Positions 1 to 5,433 of a DNA stretch of 9,647 nucleotides are shown here, piece by piece. The first letter of the stretch is position 1. Each line of letters starts with the position of its first letter. The DNA comes from Firmicutes bacterium UBA1535 (GTDB lineage: Bacteria > Bacillota > Clostridia > Tissierellales > Sedimentibacteraceae): positions 11,002-20,648 of the forward strand of contig DCPV01000235.1 of assembly GCA_002323775.1 (NCBI GenBank), in the 5' to 3' direction. A program made the position numbers and the translations under genes. Under the pieces are notes generated by a model that saw only the letters and a program-made list of their open reading frames with translations, did no database searches and was not told the origin of the DNA.

Positions 1-132
1 TCTATCATAAGAGGAGCATATCAGTTTTTTCTAATTTTTCTCTTTTTATTTCACTATCCTTGTCAAGTATCCTTTAAATATGAATGATATTGAAAGTATA
101 AACACAATAAATTCTCTTGTAAAGTATAATTA
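1..132. other. Intergenic region downstream of trpS, no gene seen
   Basis: No open frame with a convincing ribosome binding site starts here on either strand. The stretch holds a minus-strand promoter (95-123) and a heptamer TATCCTT repeated directly at 55-61 and 68-74. No hairpin-plus-T-tract terminator for trpS is visible, so trpS transcripts may run leftward out of the window. An ATG on the minus strand at 6-8 is open to the edge but has no purine-rich sequence at the right distance, so I do not call it a gene. Confidence 0.5.
95..123 (-). promoter_or_regulatory. Sigma-A type promoter for a gene left of the window
   Basis: Read on the minus strand, TTTACA (118-123) and TATACT (95-100) are separated by exactly 17 bases, each one mismatch from consensus. 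Transcription would start near 88 and run out of the window. It would serve the next leftward gene separately from trpS. In such AT-rich DNA chance matches are common, hence moderate confidence. Confidence 0.5.
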
Positions 133-1113
133 TTATATATTTAAACTCATAGCCTTTTTAAGCATTTCAACGGTTTTGTTACCCTCAATATTTGCTTTTT
201 TACTGCCCGCTTCAATTATTTCTTTAACTAAGTCTCTATGAGCCTCGTAATATGCCCTTTTTTCCCTAAATGGATTTAACAAGTCATTTAATGATTTGCT
301 TAGTTGTTTTTTACAAGCTACACAGCCAATAGTTGCACTTCTGCACATCTCACAGATATTATTGTATTCACTATTATTAAATATCTGATGATATTTAGCT
401 ACAACACAAATATCAGGATTGCCTTTATCCTTTATGCTTACTCTGTTTTTGTCAGTCAATGCTTGGCGAACTTTTTCGTTTACTATATCCTCGCTATCGG
501 ATAAATATATAGCATTATTTAAGCTTTTGCCCATTTTAGCATTTCCATCTAAGCCCATAAGCCTTGGACAGCTACTTAGCATTATTTCAGGCTCATTTAT
601 ACTAGAGCCGTACAAGTCATTTATTCTTCTTACAATTTTTCTTGCTACTTCCAAATGCGGTATCTGATCCTCTCCTACCGGTACTAAATCAGCATTGCAA
701 AATGTTATATCTGCGGCTTGACTGACTGGATATCCTAAAAATCCATAAGTTAAATCATCATAGCCATATTGCTTCGCCTCTGTTTTTATAGTTGGATTAT
801 GTCTAAGAGAATTAACTGATACAACCATAGAATAAAAAATAGTTAATTCAGCGATTGAAGTGATTTTTGACTGTAAAAACATAGTTATCTTGTTAGGATC
901 TAAGCCAACAGATAAATTATCCATAGCAACATCATAGATACTTTCCTTTATAAGCTCTGGCTTTTCAAAATGCGTTGTTAGTGCTTGAATATCTGCTAAA
1001 ATAATAAATGTATCATATTCATTCTGCAATTTAACCCTATTTTGTAAGCTGCCTACATAATGTCCCAAATGCAATTTTCCCGTAGTTCTGTCACCTGTTA
1101 AAATTCTTTTCAT
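133..1113 (-). CDS. trpS: Tryptophan--tRNA ligase (TrpRS)
   Basis: Class Ic aminoacyl-tRNA synthetase of the cytoplasm that charges tRNA-Trp with tryptophan using ATP. The 326-residue product matches the usual bacterial length of about 330. The HIGH-type motif appears as LHLGH at residues 14-18 and the KMSKS loop as KMGKS at 193-197. The Rossmann-core segment with VGEDQ near 147-151 is typical of the family. Cysteines 236, 257, 264 and 267 form C-x20-C-x6-C-x2-C, close to the motif that holds a [4Fe-4S] cluster in Thermotoga TrpRS. The frame stays open upstream for 29 codons, but the ATG at 1111-1113 is chosen because TAAGGAGGAA lies just ahead of it and the upstream codons lie inside the T-box terminator. 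Expression is controlled by that T-box leader. The gene is monocistronic as far as can be seen. Confidence 0.97.
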   Translation of the reverse strand: MKRILTGDRTTGKLHLGHYVGSLQNRVKLQNEYDTFIILADIQALTTHFEKPELIKESIYDVAMDNLSVGLDPNKITMFLQSKITSIAELTIFYSMVVSVNSLRHNPTIKTEAKQYGYDDLTYGFLGYPVSQAADITFCNADLVPVGEDQIPHLEVARKIVRRINDLYGSSINEPEIMLSSCPRLMGLDGNAKMGKSLNNAIYLSDSEDIVNEKVRQALTDKNRVSIKDKGNPDICVVAKYHQIFNNSEYNNICEMCRSATIGCVACKKQLSKSLNDLLNPFREKRAYYEAHRDLVKEIIEAGSKKANIEGNKTVEMLKKAMSLNI

Positions 1114-1132
1114 TGTAATTTTCCTCCTTAAA

Positions 1133-1164
1133 TAAAAAATCCCTGCTCCAAAAGGAACAGAGAT
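1133..1164 (-). terminator. T-box intrinsic terminator before trpS
   Basis: On the minus strand ATCTCTGTTCC and GGAGCAGGGAT pair over 11 positions (two G-U wobbles) around a TTTT loop, followed directly by a run of T. This is the OFF-state hairpin of the trpS T-box. It ends just before the trpS ribosome binding site. Confidence 0.9.
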
Positions 1165-1376
1165 ATAAACTCCATTTTGCCACCTATAAGCAAATAACAC
1201 ATACTATCATATGCGTTCCAAAATAACGATTTGGAAATCCGTCAACGCCTACTATTATTTTCGGGTTGCCCTCATAAGCCCATTCAGTAAAAGTTATAAT
1301 ACTGCATTTCAGCCCTCGCAGCTCTCTGTAATTATAATCATAATACCTACTATCCTTAATCAACGGTTTTAACATT
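1133..1376 (-). promoter_or_regulatory. T-box riboswitch (tRNA-Trp responsive) leader of trpS
   Basis: The untranslated leader senses uncharged tRNA-Trp and permits readthrough into trpS. On the minus strand, Stem I carries the E-loop AGTA, the AGAGAGCTG element followed by GGGCTG and GCAG, and a specifier segment GAA-TGG. The TGG codon (complement of 1280-1282) is the tryptophan codon. The 3' part has the T-box core AGGTGGCAAAATGG. Its TGGC (complement of 1179-1182) would pair with the GCCA acceptor end expected for tRNA-Trp, whose discriminator base is G. AGG and GGAG in this core can pair with CTC and CCT of the terminator's 5' arm, which gives the competing antiterminator. A 63-codon open frame lying across this region is an artefact of the structured RNA. 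Confidence 0.93.
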
Positions 1377-1382
1377 TTTTTA

Positions 1383-1411
1383 ATTTTATAACTATTCTAT
1401 GTATTTGTCAA
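1383..1411 (-). promoter_or_regulatory. Promoter of the trpS T-box transcript
   Basis: A perfect -35 TTGACA (complement of 1406-1411) lies 17 bases before TAAAAT (complement of 1383-1388, one mismatch to TATAAT). The predicted start near 1376 is just ahead of T-box Stem I, so position and riboswitch agree. Confidence 0.8.
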
Positions 1412-1463
1412 TAGAATATTTTTTTATTAAAAAAATAATATTAAAGATTAATTTAATGTTTTA

Positions 1464-1520
1464 TGATATAATATCCATAGGATATTTAAAAAGGCTCAAG
1501 TAGTGAGACCATGATATAAT
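1464..1520 (+). promoter_or_regulatory. Two repeated extended -10 promoters before the zinc-ribbon gene
   Basis: The decamer ATGATATAAT occurs twice, at 1463-1472 and 1511-1520. Each copy contains TGA-TATAAT, an extended -10 (TGnTATAAT). No good -35 hexamer lies 16-18 bases upstream of either, which fits extended -10 promoters. A 7-base inverted repeat, AATATCC-ATA-GGATATT (1470-1486), overlaps the first -10 and its expected start and could be an operator. Confidence 0.5.
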
Positions 1521-1547
1521 AATTATAAAATATTATACAATTAAAGC

Positions 1548-1577
1548 AACTGTGAAAACTTTAAATTTTTCACAGTT
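1548..1577 (+). repeat. Perfect inverted repeat in leader of the zinc-ribbon gene
   Basis: AACTGTGAAAA (1548-1558) and TTTTCACAGTT (1567-1577) are exact reverse complements around an 8-base spacer. They end a few bases before the ribosome binding site. No T-run follows on either strand, so this is not an ordinary terminator. It could be an mRNA leader hairpin or a dyad operator. Confidence 0.75.
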
Positions 1578-1600
1578 CTCAGAAAGGAATATTATTAAAA

Positions 1601-1993
1601 ATGAACTGGTTTAGAAACTTTATGATGGGAAGATATGGCTCAGATAAGCTTAATATTGCATTACTTATATCTTCTATAATATTAACTTTAATTGCCAAAC
1701 TTCCAAAACTTGGTATTATAGCGTATATATCTTATATACCTCTAATTCTATGTATTTTTAGGATGTTTTCCAGAGATATTAATAGAAGAATACAAGAAAA
1801 CAATAAATTTCTCAAATACTACAACCCTATTGAAAGATGGATAAAAGGTAAATTTAATATGATAAAGGGTTTAAAGACCTATAAATATTTTAAATGCCCA
1901 AATTGCAAGCAGACAGTTCGTGTACCAAGAGGAAAGGGCAGAGTTAATATAATATGTCCAAAATGCAGCACAAAATTTACCCAAAATACCTAG
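1601..1993 (+). CDS. Small membrane protein with C-terminal zinc ribbon
   Basis: The 130-residue product has two hydrophobic segments at about 18-32 and 38-54, then a basic, amphipathic stretch. It ends in a four-cysteine zinc ribbon: CPNC at 99-102 and CPKC at 119-122, 16 residues apart. The expected topology is a membrane hairpin with the ribbon and basic region on the cytoplasmic side. Proteins of this type are widespread hypothetical proteins in Firmicutes; I know of no assigned function. The ATG at 1601 is preceded by AGAAAGGA (1581-1588), a slightly long spacing. The gene stands alone between its own promoter region and an intrinsic terminator, and is divergent from trpS. Bound zinc is inferred from the cysteine spacing, and the partner (RNA, DNA or protein) is unknown. 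Confidence 0.85.
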   Translation: MNWFRNFMMGRYGSDKLNIALLISSIILTLIAKLPKLGIIAYISYIPLILCIFRMFSRDINRRIQENNKFLKYYNPIERWIKGKFNMIKGLKTYKYFKCPNCKQTVRVPRGKGRVNIICPKCSTKFTQNT

Positions 1994-1998
1994 CAAAT

Positions 1999-2025
1999 AA
2001 AGCGAGTGCATCTGCATTCGCTTTT
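1999..2025 (+). terminator. Intrinsic terminator after the zinc-ribbon gene
   Basis: AAAGCGAGTGC (1999-2009) pairs with GCATTCGCTTT (2014-2024) around ATCT, with a short T-run at 2022-2025. It begins six bases after the stop codon. The GC-rich core supports termination, while the T-run is short. Confidence 0.75.
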
Positions 2026-2040
2026 CACATCATATAATTC

Positions 2041-2069
2041 TTGACTAACTATAATTTTTTTCATATAAA
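2041..2069 (+). promoter_or_regulatory. Probable promoter for the polysaccharide deacetylase gene
   Basis: TTGACT (2041-2046) and TATAAA (2064-2069) are 17 bases apart, each one mismatch from the sigma-A consensus. Transcription from here would give an AT-rich leader of about 135 bases. A weaker alternative, TTAAAT-18-TATACT (2135-2164), lies closer to the gene. Confidence 0.55.
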
Positions 2070-2209
2070 TTTTTAAACATTTTATATGTCCATCAAGCAT
2101 ATTTTATAATAATGATAAATGAAACTTAAAAAAATTAAATTATATTATTTATAGACTTTATACTGAAAGTTTTATTTTTTGTCTATAAGATATTAAAATA
2201 TGAGGTCAT

Positions 2210-2971
2210 ATGATTTATATTATCAATAAAAAATTCATAGCTTTTTTTATATGCCTTTTTATGATTTTTATATTATTATCAATATTTATAAACCCATTAT
2301 CCATAGCAACAAGCTTAAACGCTCCTGTAGAAGAAGATTTGTTTTTTCCAGCCTTTAACGTAAGTGTGAAAGATGACGATAAGCTTATAGCCTTAACCTT
2401 TGACGATGGACCTAATAAGGAATTTACTACTAAAATATTGGATTATCTTGAGTCTAAAAACATTGTAGCAACATTTTTTGTTTTGGGAATTAATTTAAAA
2501 GGCAATGACGATATCTTAATAAAAATGGTTAAAACAGGCTGTGAGATTGGAAATCACAGCTACAATCACAAGCAATTTATTCATTTAAAAAATAGTGAGA
2601 TAAAAAAACAAATCGATTATGTTGATAATTACGTAAAAAGAGTTACAGGCTTTAGCATACGCTCTGTCAGAACTCCATATGGAGAAGTAAACAAAAAAAT
2701 AAAAGAAACTATAGACAGGCCAATAGTCCTATGGAGCATAGATTCTGAGGATTGGAGAAAAAAGGATGCAAAAGATATTGCTGATCATATAATCAGCAAT
2801 GTTGATAATGGCTCTATAATTCTACTACATGATATATTTGATTTCACATATGAAGCGACAATCCTAGTTGTTGAAGAACTGCTCGCACAAGGATATAAAT
2901 TTGTTACTGTAAGCCAGCTCTTAGGTTTAGATGACATAAACTCTAATGGTTTAGTGTTTCGCAGCAAATGA
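2210..2971 (+). CDS. Membrane-anchored polysaccharide deacetylase (NodB/CE4 family)
   Basis: Metal-dependent carbohydrate esterase family 4 enzyme that removes N-acetyl (or O-acetyl) groups from a cell-surface polysaccharide, probably peptidoglycan or a secondary wall polymer. Residues 9-29 form one hydrophobic signal-anchor after a short basic N-terminus. No clear signal-peptidase site is visible, so the enzyme should face outward while tethered. All five NodB motifs are present: TFDDGP at 63-68 (catalytic base D65, metal ligand D66), HSYNH at 116-120 (ligand histidines), RTPYG at 154-158, DSEDW at 178-182, and LLHD with H207. An active enzyme is therefore expected. The 253-residue length is compact, one catalytic domain only. 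The gene stands alone, with GAGGT unusually close to the ATG. The exact substrate cannot be read from sequence; PdaA/PdaB-like or PgdA-like roles are possible. Confidence 0.93.
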   Translation: MIYIINKKFIAFFICLFMIFILLSIFINPLSIATSLNAPVEEDLFFPAFNVSVKDDDKLIALTFDDGPNKEFTTKILDYLESKNIVATFFVLGINLKGNDDILIKMVKTGCEIGNHSYNHKQFIHLKNSEIKKQIDYVDNYVKRVTGFSIRSVRTPYGEVNKKIKETIDRPIVLWSIDSEDWRKKDAKDIADHIISNVDNGSIILLHDIFDFTYEATILVVEELLAQGYKFVTVSQLLGLDDINSNGLVFRSK

Positions 2972-2983
2972 AAGTTTGTTTTC

Positions 2984-3012
2984 TTGTAATAAACAATAAA
3001 ATTTGTTATAAT
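2984..3012 (+). promoter_or_regulatory. Promoter upstream of the AraC-GNAT gene
   Basis: TTGTAA (2984-2989), a 17-base spacer and a perfect TATAAT (3007-3012), which is also preceded by TGT as an extended -10. The expected start is near 3019. It begins only 13 bases after the deacetylase stop codon and upstream of the terminator at 3056-3095. Confidence 0.7.
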
Positions 3013-3055
3013 TAATCATATAATAAATTATTCTTCTGTTTAGTATTTTCATTAA

Positions 3056-3095
3056 CCTTGCAGTTTATTTTGCAAATTGCAAGGATTTTTTTTTA
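3056..3095 (+). terminator. Strong intrinsic terminator in the AraC-GNAT leader
   Basis: CCTTGCAGTTT (3056-3066) pairs with AAATTGCAAGG (3074-3084) over 11 positions (one G-T wobble) around a 7-base loop, followed by A and nine T. It can end the deacetylase transcript. It is also downstream of a promoter at 2984-3012, so it could attenuate the AraC-GNAT gene or end a short RNA of roughly 75 bases. Confidence 0.88.
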
Positions 3096-3138
3096 TTATT
3101 GTTTTATACTAAAGTCATCAAAAAAAGGAAGGTTAAAA

Positions 3139-4086
3139 ATGGAGTGGATAGAAAGATTAAATACGGCTATTAATTATATCGAGGATAACTTGACTTCTGT
3201 AATTGATTATCAAGAGATTTGTAAAATATCTTGCTGTTCTTTGACAAAATTTCAACAGATGTTTTCTATTACTTGTGGAATACCTGTTTCAGAGTATATT
3301 CGCAATAGAAAAATGACTATTGCAGCACACAAACTAATAAATACAGACATTAAAATTATTGATTTAGCATTGGACTTGGGATATGAATCGCCAGAAAGTT
3401 TTACTAGAGCATATCGTTCGTTTCACGACATATCACCATCAGAAACTCGAAAAACTGGTAAATGTGATGAATTTTATAAAATAATTATTCAGGTACAAAT
3501 ATATGGAGGGACATACAAAATGGGAAATAAACCTATTATGCTAATTGAAACAGACCGAATTATTATAAGAAAGTTTGAACTGACTGATTGGAAAGACTTA
3601 CAAGAAATTGCTATATCAAAGGAAAATTCACCTTTTGCAAATTGTGACCATGCCTGGCCAACAGATGTAAATGGAATTAAAGACGCATGTAAATACTTTG
3701 CAACAGAACAACAAATTTGGGCAGTTGAAGTTAAAAGTTTAAAAAAGGTAGTTTGCTTTATAAATTTTAACTTTATGGATAATGAACAATCACTTGATAT
3801 TGGACATGTTATAAATGACAAATATTTGGATTTCGGATATGATTACGAAGCCTTAAAAGCATTGTATAATTATGCCTTTTTAGAACTTGGTGCGAAACAG
3901 ATACAAGCAAAATGGGCTCTGCATGATAATGAAAAACTTGCGCCACTTTATAAACTTGGAATGAAAGTGCTTGAGACGAATATATCAAATAATTTTTCTC
4001 CAAATACTGATGGAACGATTTCTCAATTTGAAGGTTGTAAATTGGTAGTTACAAAAGATGAATGGATTACAAACCCTGTAAAATGA
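3139..4086 (+). CDS. AraC-family DNA-binding domain fused to GNAT acetyltransferase
   Basis: The 315-residue product has two parts. Residues 1-107 are an AraC/XylS double helix-turn-helix. Its second half keeps the family signature: ALDLGYESPESFTRAY around 77-92, then SPSETR at 99-104. Residues 133-313 are a RimJ/RimL-like GNAT N-acetyltransferase, beginning ETDRIIIRKFELTDW and including the acetyl-CoA-binding region near DFGYDYEAL (231-239) and the C-terminal NEKLAPLYKLGM element. AraC domains of this subtype usually precede a GyrI-like effector-binding domain; here a GNAT domain takes that place. The frame is open upstream through the terminator, but ATG 3139 follows AAGGAAGG with 6-base spacing and starts the usual MEWIERLN N-terminus. 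A second ATG (M128, 3520) has its own GGAGG and could make the GNAT part alone. The target DNA and acetyl acceptor are unknown. Confidence 0.9.
   Translation: MEWIERLNTAINYIEDNLTSVIDYQEICKISCCSLTKFQQMFSITCGIPVSEYIRNRKMTIAAHKLINTDIKIIDLALDLGYESPESFTRAYRSFHDISPSETRKTGKCDEFYKIIIQVQIYGGTYKMGNKPIMLIETDRIIIRKFELTDWKDLQEIAISKENSPFANCDHAWPTDVNGIKDACKYFATEQQIWAVEVKSLKKVVCFINFNFMDNEQSLDIGHVINDKYLDFGYDYEALKALYNYAFLELGAKQIQAKWALHDNEKLAPLYKLGMKVLETNISNNFSPNTDGTISQFEGCKLVVTKDEWITNPVK
3505..3522 (+). promoter_or_regulatory. Possible internal ribosome binding site and start for the GNAT domain
   Basis: GGAGG (3505-3509) lies 10 bases before an in-frame ATG (3520-3522), exactly at the junction between the AraC and GNAT domains. 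Starting there would give a free 188-residue acetyltransferase, a normal length for a RimJ/RimL-type protein. The same bases also encode two glycines of the linker, so the match may be coincidental. Confidence 0.4.
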
Positions 4087-4087
4087 G

Positions 4088-4132
4088 AAATAGCTGATAA
4101 GCTCTTGTGCAAAACAAGCTTATCAGCTATTT
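4088..4132. terminator. Bidirectional terminator between AraC-GNAT and the vor operon
   Basis: A 16-base perfect inverted repeat, AAATAGCTGATAAGCT (4088-4103) and AGCTTATCAGCTATTT (4117-4132), with a 13-base loop. Plus-strand reading gives a T-rich tail, ideal for ending the AraC-GNAT mRNA. Minus-strand reading begins 10 bases after the vorC stop and has a weaker, interrupted T-run. It separates the two convergent units. Confidence 0.88.
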
Positions 4133-4142
4133 TATTTATTAT

Positions 4143-4685
4143 TTATCTTCTAACAGCTTCTGCACCAGCCATCAATGCTTTTTCATTAAGTGGCAATAGC
4201 TTAGCTTTTTCTTCTCCAAATACCTTCAAAAAAGCGTCTAAAACTGATTTCAAGCTAACAGGTTTAAATAACTCCAAATATGCACCTAACATTACCATGT
4301 TCACTGCTTTTACGTTTCCTAATTCTGTCGCTATTTTATTAGCATCTACATAATAAGCTTCAACATCTGTTCTTGTAACCTTTTTGTCTATTAATGAGCT
4401 GTTTACTATTATTTTTCCACCTGCTACAACATCATTTTCAAATTTATCCAATGAAGGTAAATTAAGTACCAATGCCGATGTTGCATCATTAGTGATAACA
4501 GGAGAGCCAACTGGCTTATCTGAAACTATAACTGCACAGTTTGCAGTACCACCTCTCATTTCAGGTCCATATGATGGTAACCATGAAACTTCTTTATTTT
4601 CAAGCATTCCTGCGTATGCAAGTATTTTACCTATAGCCATTATACCTTGGCCACCAAATCCTGCCATTATAACTTTTTCATTCAT
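4143..4685 (-). CDS. vorC: 2-oxoacid:ferredoxin oxidoreductase, gamma subunit
   Basis: Gamma subunit of the four-subunit 2-oxoacid:ferredoxin oxidoreductase in the cytoplasm. It belongs to the POR/KOR gamma family, which helps bind coenzyme A and hold the alpha-beta core together. The N-terminus shows GFGGQG (9-14), followed by PSYGPEMRGG (37-46), both strongly conserved in this family. At 180 residues it has the normal size. The frame can be extended six codons to a TTG overlapping vorA, but the ATG at 4683-4685 is preferred. It follows GAGGGGG, sits one base after the vorA stop and starts the conserved domain at the right distance. It is the last gene of the operon, followed by the terminator at 4088-4132. 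Branched-chain specificity is inferred from the Ptb-Buk context and the VorB type. Confidence 0.93.
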   Translation of the reverse strand: MNEKVIMAGFGGQGIMAIGKILAYAGMLENKEVSWLPSYGPEMRGGTANCAVIVSDKPVGSPVITNDATSALVLNLPSLDKFENDVVAGGKIIVNSSLIDKKVTRTDVEAYYVDANKIATELGNVKAVNMVMLGAYLELFKPVSLKSVLDAFLKVFGEEKAKLLPLNEKALMAGAEAVRR

Positions 4686-4686
4686 G

Positions 4687-5433
4687 TTATTTGTCCCCCT
4701 CAAAATCTCTGAAATTTCCTAAAGGATAATATGGAATCATGTTTTCTTCAAGCCATTTTAAAGCATTGACAGGTGTTTGTCCCCAGTTAGTTGGACATGT
4801 TGACAATACTTCAACTATAGCAAAGCCTTTGCCTTGAATTTGACATTCAAATGCTCTTTTTATTGCTTTTTTAGCCTTTCTAATATTTGCAGGATTATGA
4901 ACAGAAACACGTTCAACAAATTGTGCTCCATCTATAGTTGCAAGCATTTCTGACATTCTTATTGGTCTTCCTGAATGCTCTACTGTACGTCCAAGTGGAG
5001 CAGTAGTAGCTTTTTGTCCTATCAATGTTGTAGGAGCCATCTGTCCTCCAGTCATACCATATATTCCGTTATTTACAAATATTGTAGTTATCTTTTCTCC
5101 TCTGTGAGCTGCGTGAACTATTTCTGCTGTACCTATAGATGCTAGGTCACCATCTCCTTGATAAGTAAATACAGTGTTTTCAGGTCTTACTCTTTTAATT
5201 CCTGTTGCAACTGCCGGAGCTCTACCGTGTGCTGCCTCTGACATATCACAATTGAAATAATTATATGCAAGAACTGCACATCCAACAGGAGCAACTCCTA
5301 TTGCATCTCCTAAAACACCTAGTTCAACTAAAACCTCTGCTACCAATTTATGGATTACTCCATGTGTACATCCTGGACAGTAGTGTGTTTGATTACTTGT
5401 CAAACCTTGTGATTTTTCATATACTATTGTCAT
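4687..5433 (-). CDS. vorA: 2-oxoacid:ferredoxin oxidoreductase, beta subunit (TPP-binding)
   Basis: Thiamine-diphosphate-binding subunit that, with VorB, decarboxylates the 2-oxoacid and passes electrons to iron-sulfur clusters. The TPP motif starts with GDGD (93-96) and ends with NN (121-122), the spacing expected for the Mg-diphosphate site. An N-terminal CPGC (19-22) and C62 are conserved positions in short beta subunits of the KOR/VOR type. GMTGGQMAPTT (126-136) is also characteristic. The length, 248 residues, is normal for the beta subunit of a four-subunit enzyme. The ATG overlaps the vorB stop codon by one base (TAATG), with GGAGGT inside the end of vorB, so the two are probably translationally coupled. 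By sequence alone a 2-oxoglutarate enzyme (KorB) is the main alternative; the Ptb-Buk neighbours favour branched-chain substrates. Confidence 0.94.
   Translation of the reverse strand: MTIVYEKSQGLTSNQTHYCPGCTHGVIHKLVAEVLVELGVLGDAIGVAPVGCAVLAYNYFNCDMSEAAHGRAPAVATGIKRVRPENTVFTYQGDGDLASIGTAEIVHAAHRGEKITTIFVNNGIYGMTGGQMAPTTLIGQKATTAPLGRTVEHSGRPIRMSEMLATIDGAQFVERVSVHNPANIRKAKKAIKRAFECQIQGKGFAIVEVLSTCPTNWGQTPVNALKWLEENMIPYYPLGNFRDFEGDK

Noticed and set aside
1114..1200. 29-residue N-terminal extension of TrpRS
   Set aside because: It is translated from the T-box terminator region; the ATG at 1113 has the AGGAGG site and gives the family's normal N-terminus.
1184..1375. 63-codon minus-strand open frame upstream of trpS
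   Set aside because: It coincides with the T-box leader RNA, has no ribosome binding site and ends at the T-box core. The conserved RNA elements explain the sequence.
1548..1577. Inverted repeat read as a transcription terminator
   Set aside because: No T-run follows on either strand, and it lies just ahead of a ribosome binding site.
3058..3138. 27-residue N-terminal extension of the AraC-GNAT protein
   Set aside because: It begins inside the terminator stem and has no ribosome binding site. ATG 3139 has a good site and the typical MEWIERLN start.
3489..3821. 110-codon minus-strand frame opposite the GNAT domain
   Set aside because: The GNAT motifs are on the plus strand, and the minus frame has no start signal or domain.
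4686..4703. Six-codon extension of VorC to a TTG overlapping vorA
   Set aside because: The TTG lies inside the GAGGGGG ribosome binding site region of the ATG at 4685, which begins the conserved domain correctly.
4384..4722. 112-codon plus-strand frame opposite vorC and the end of vorA
   Set aside because: Antisense shadow of conserved coding sequence, without start signals.
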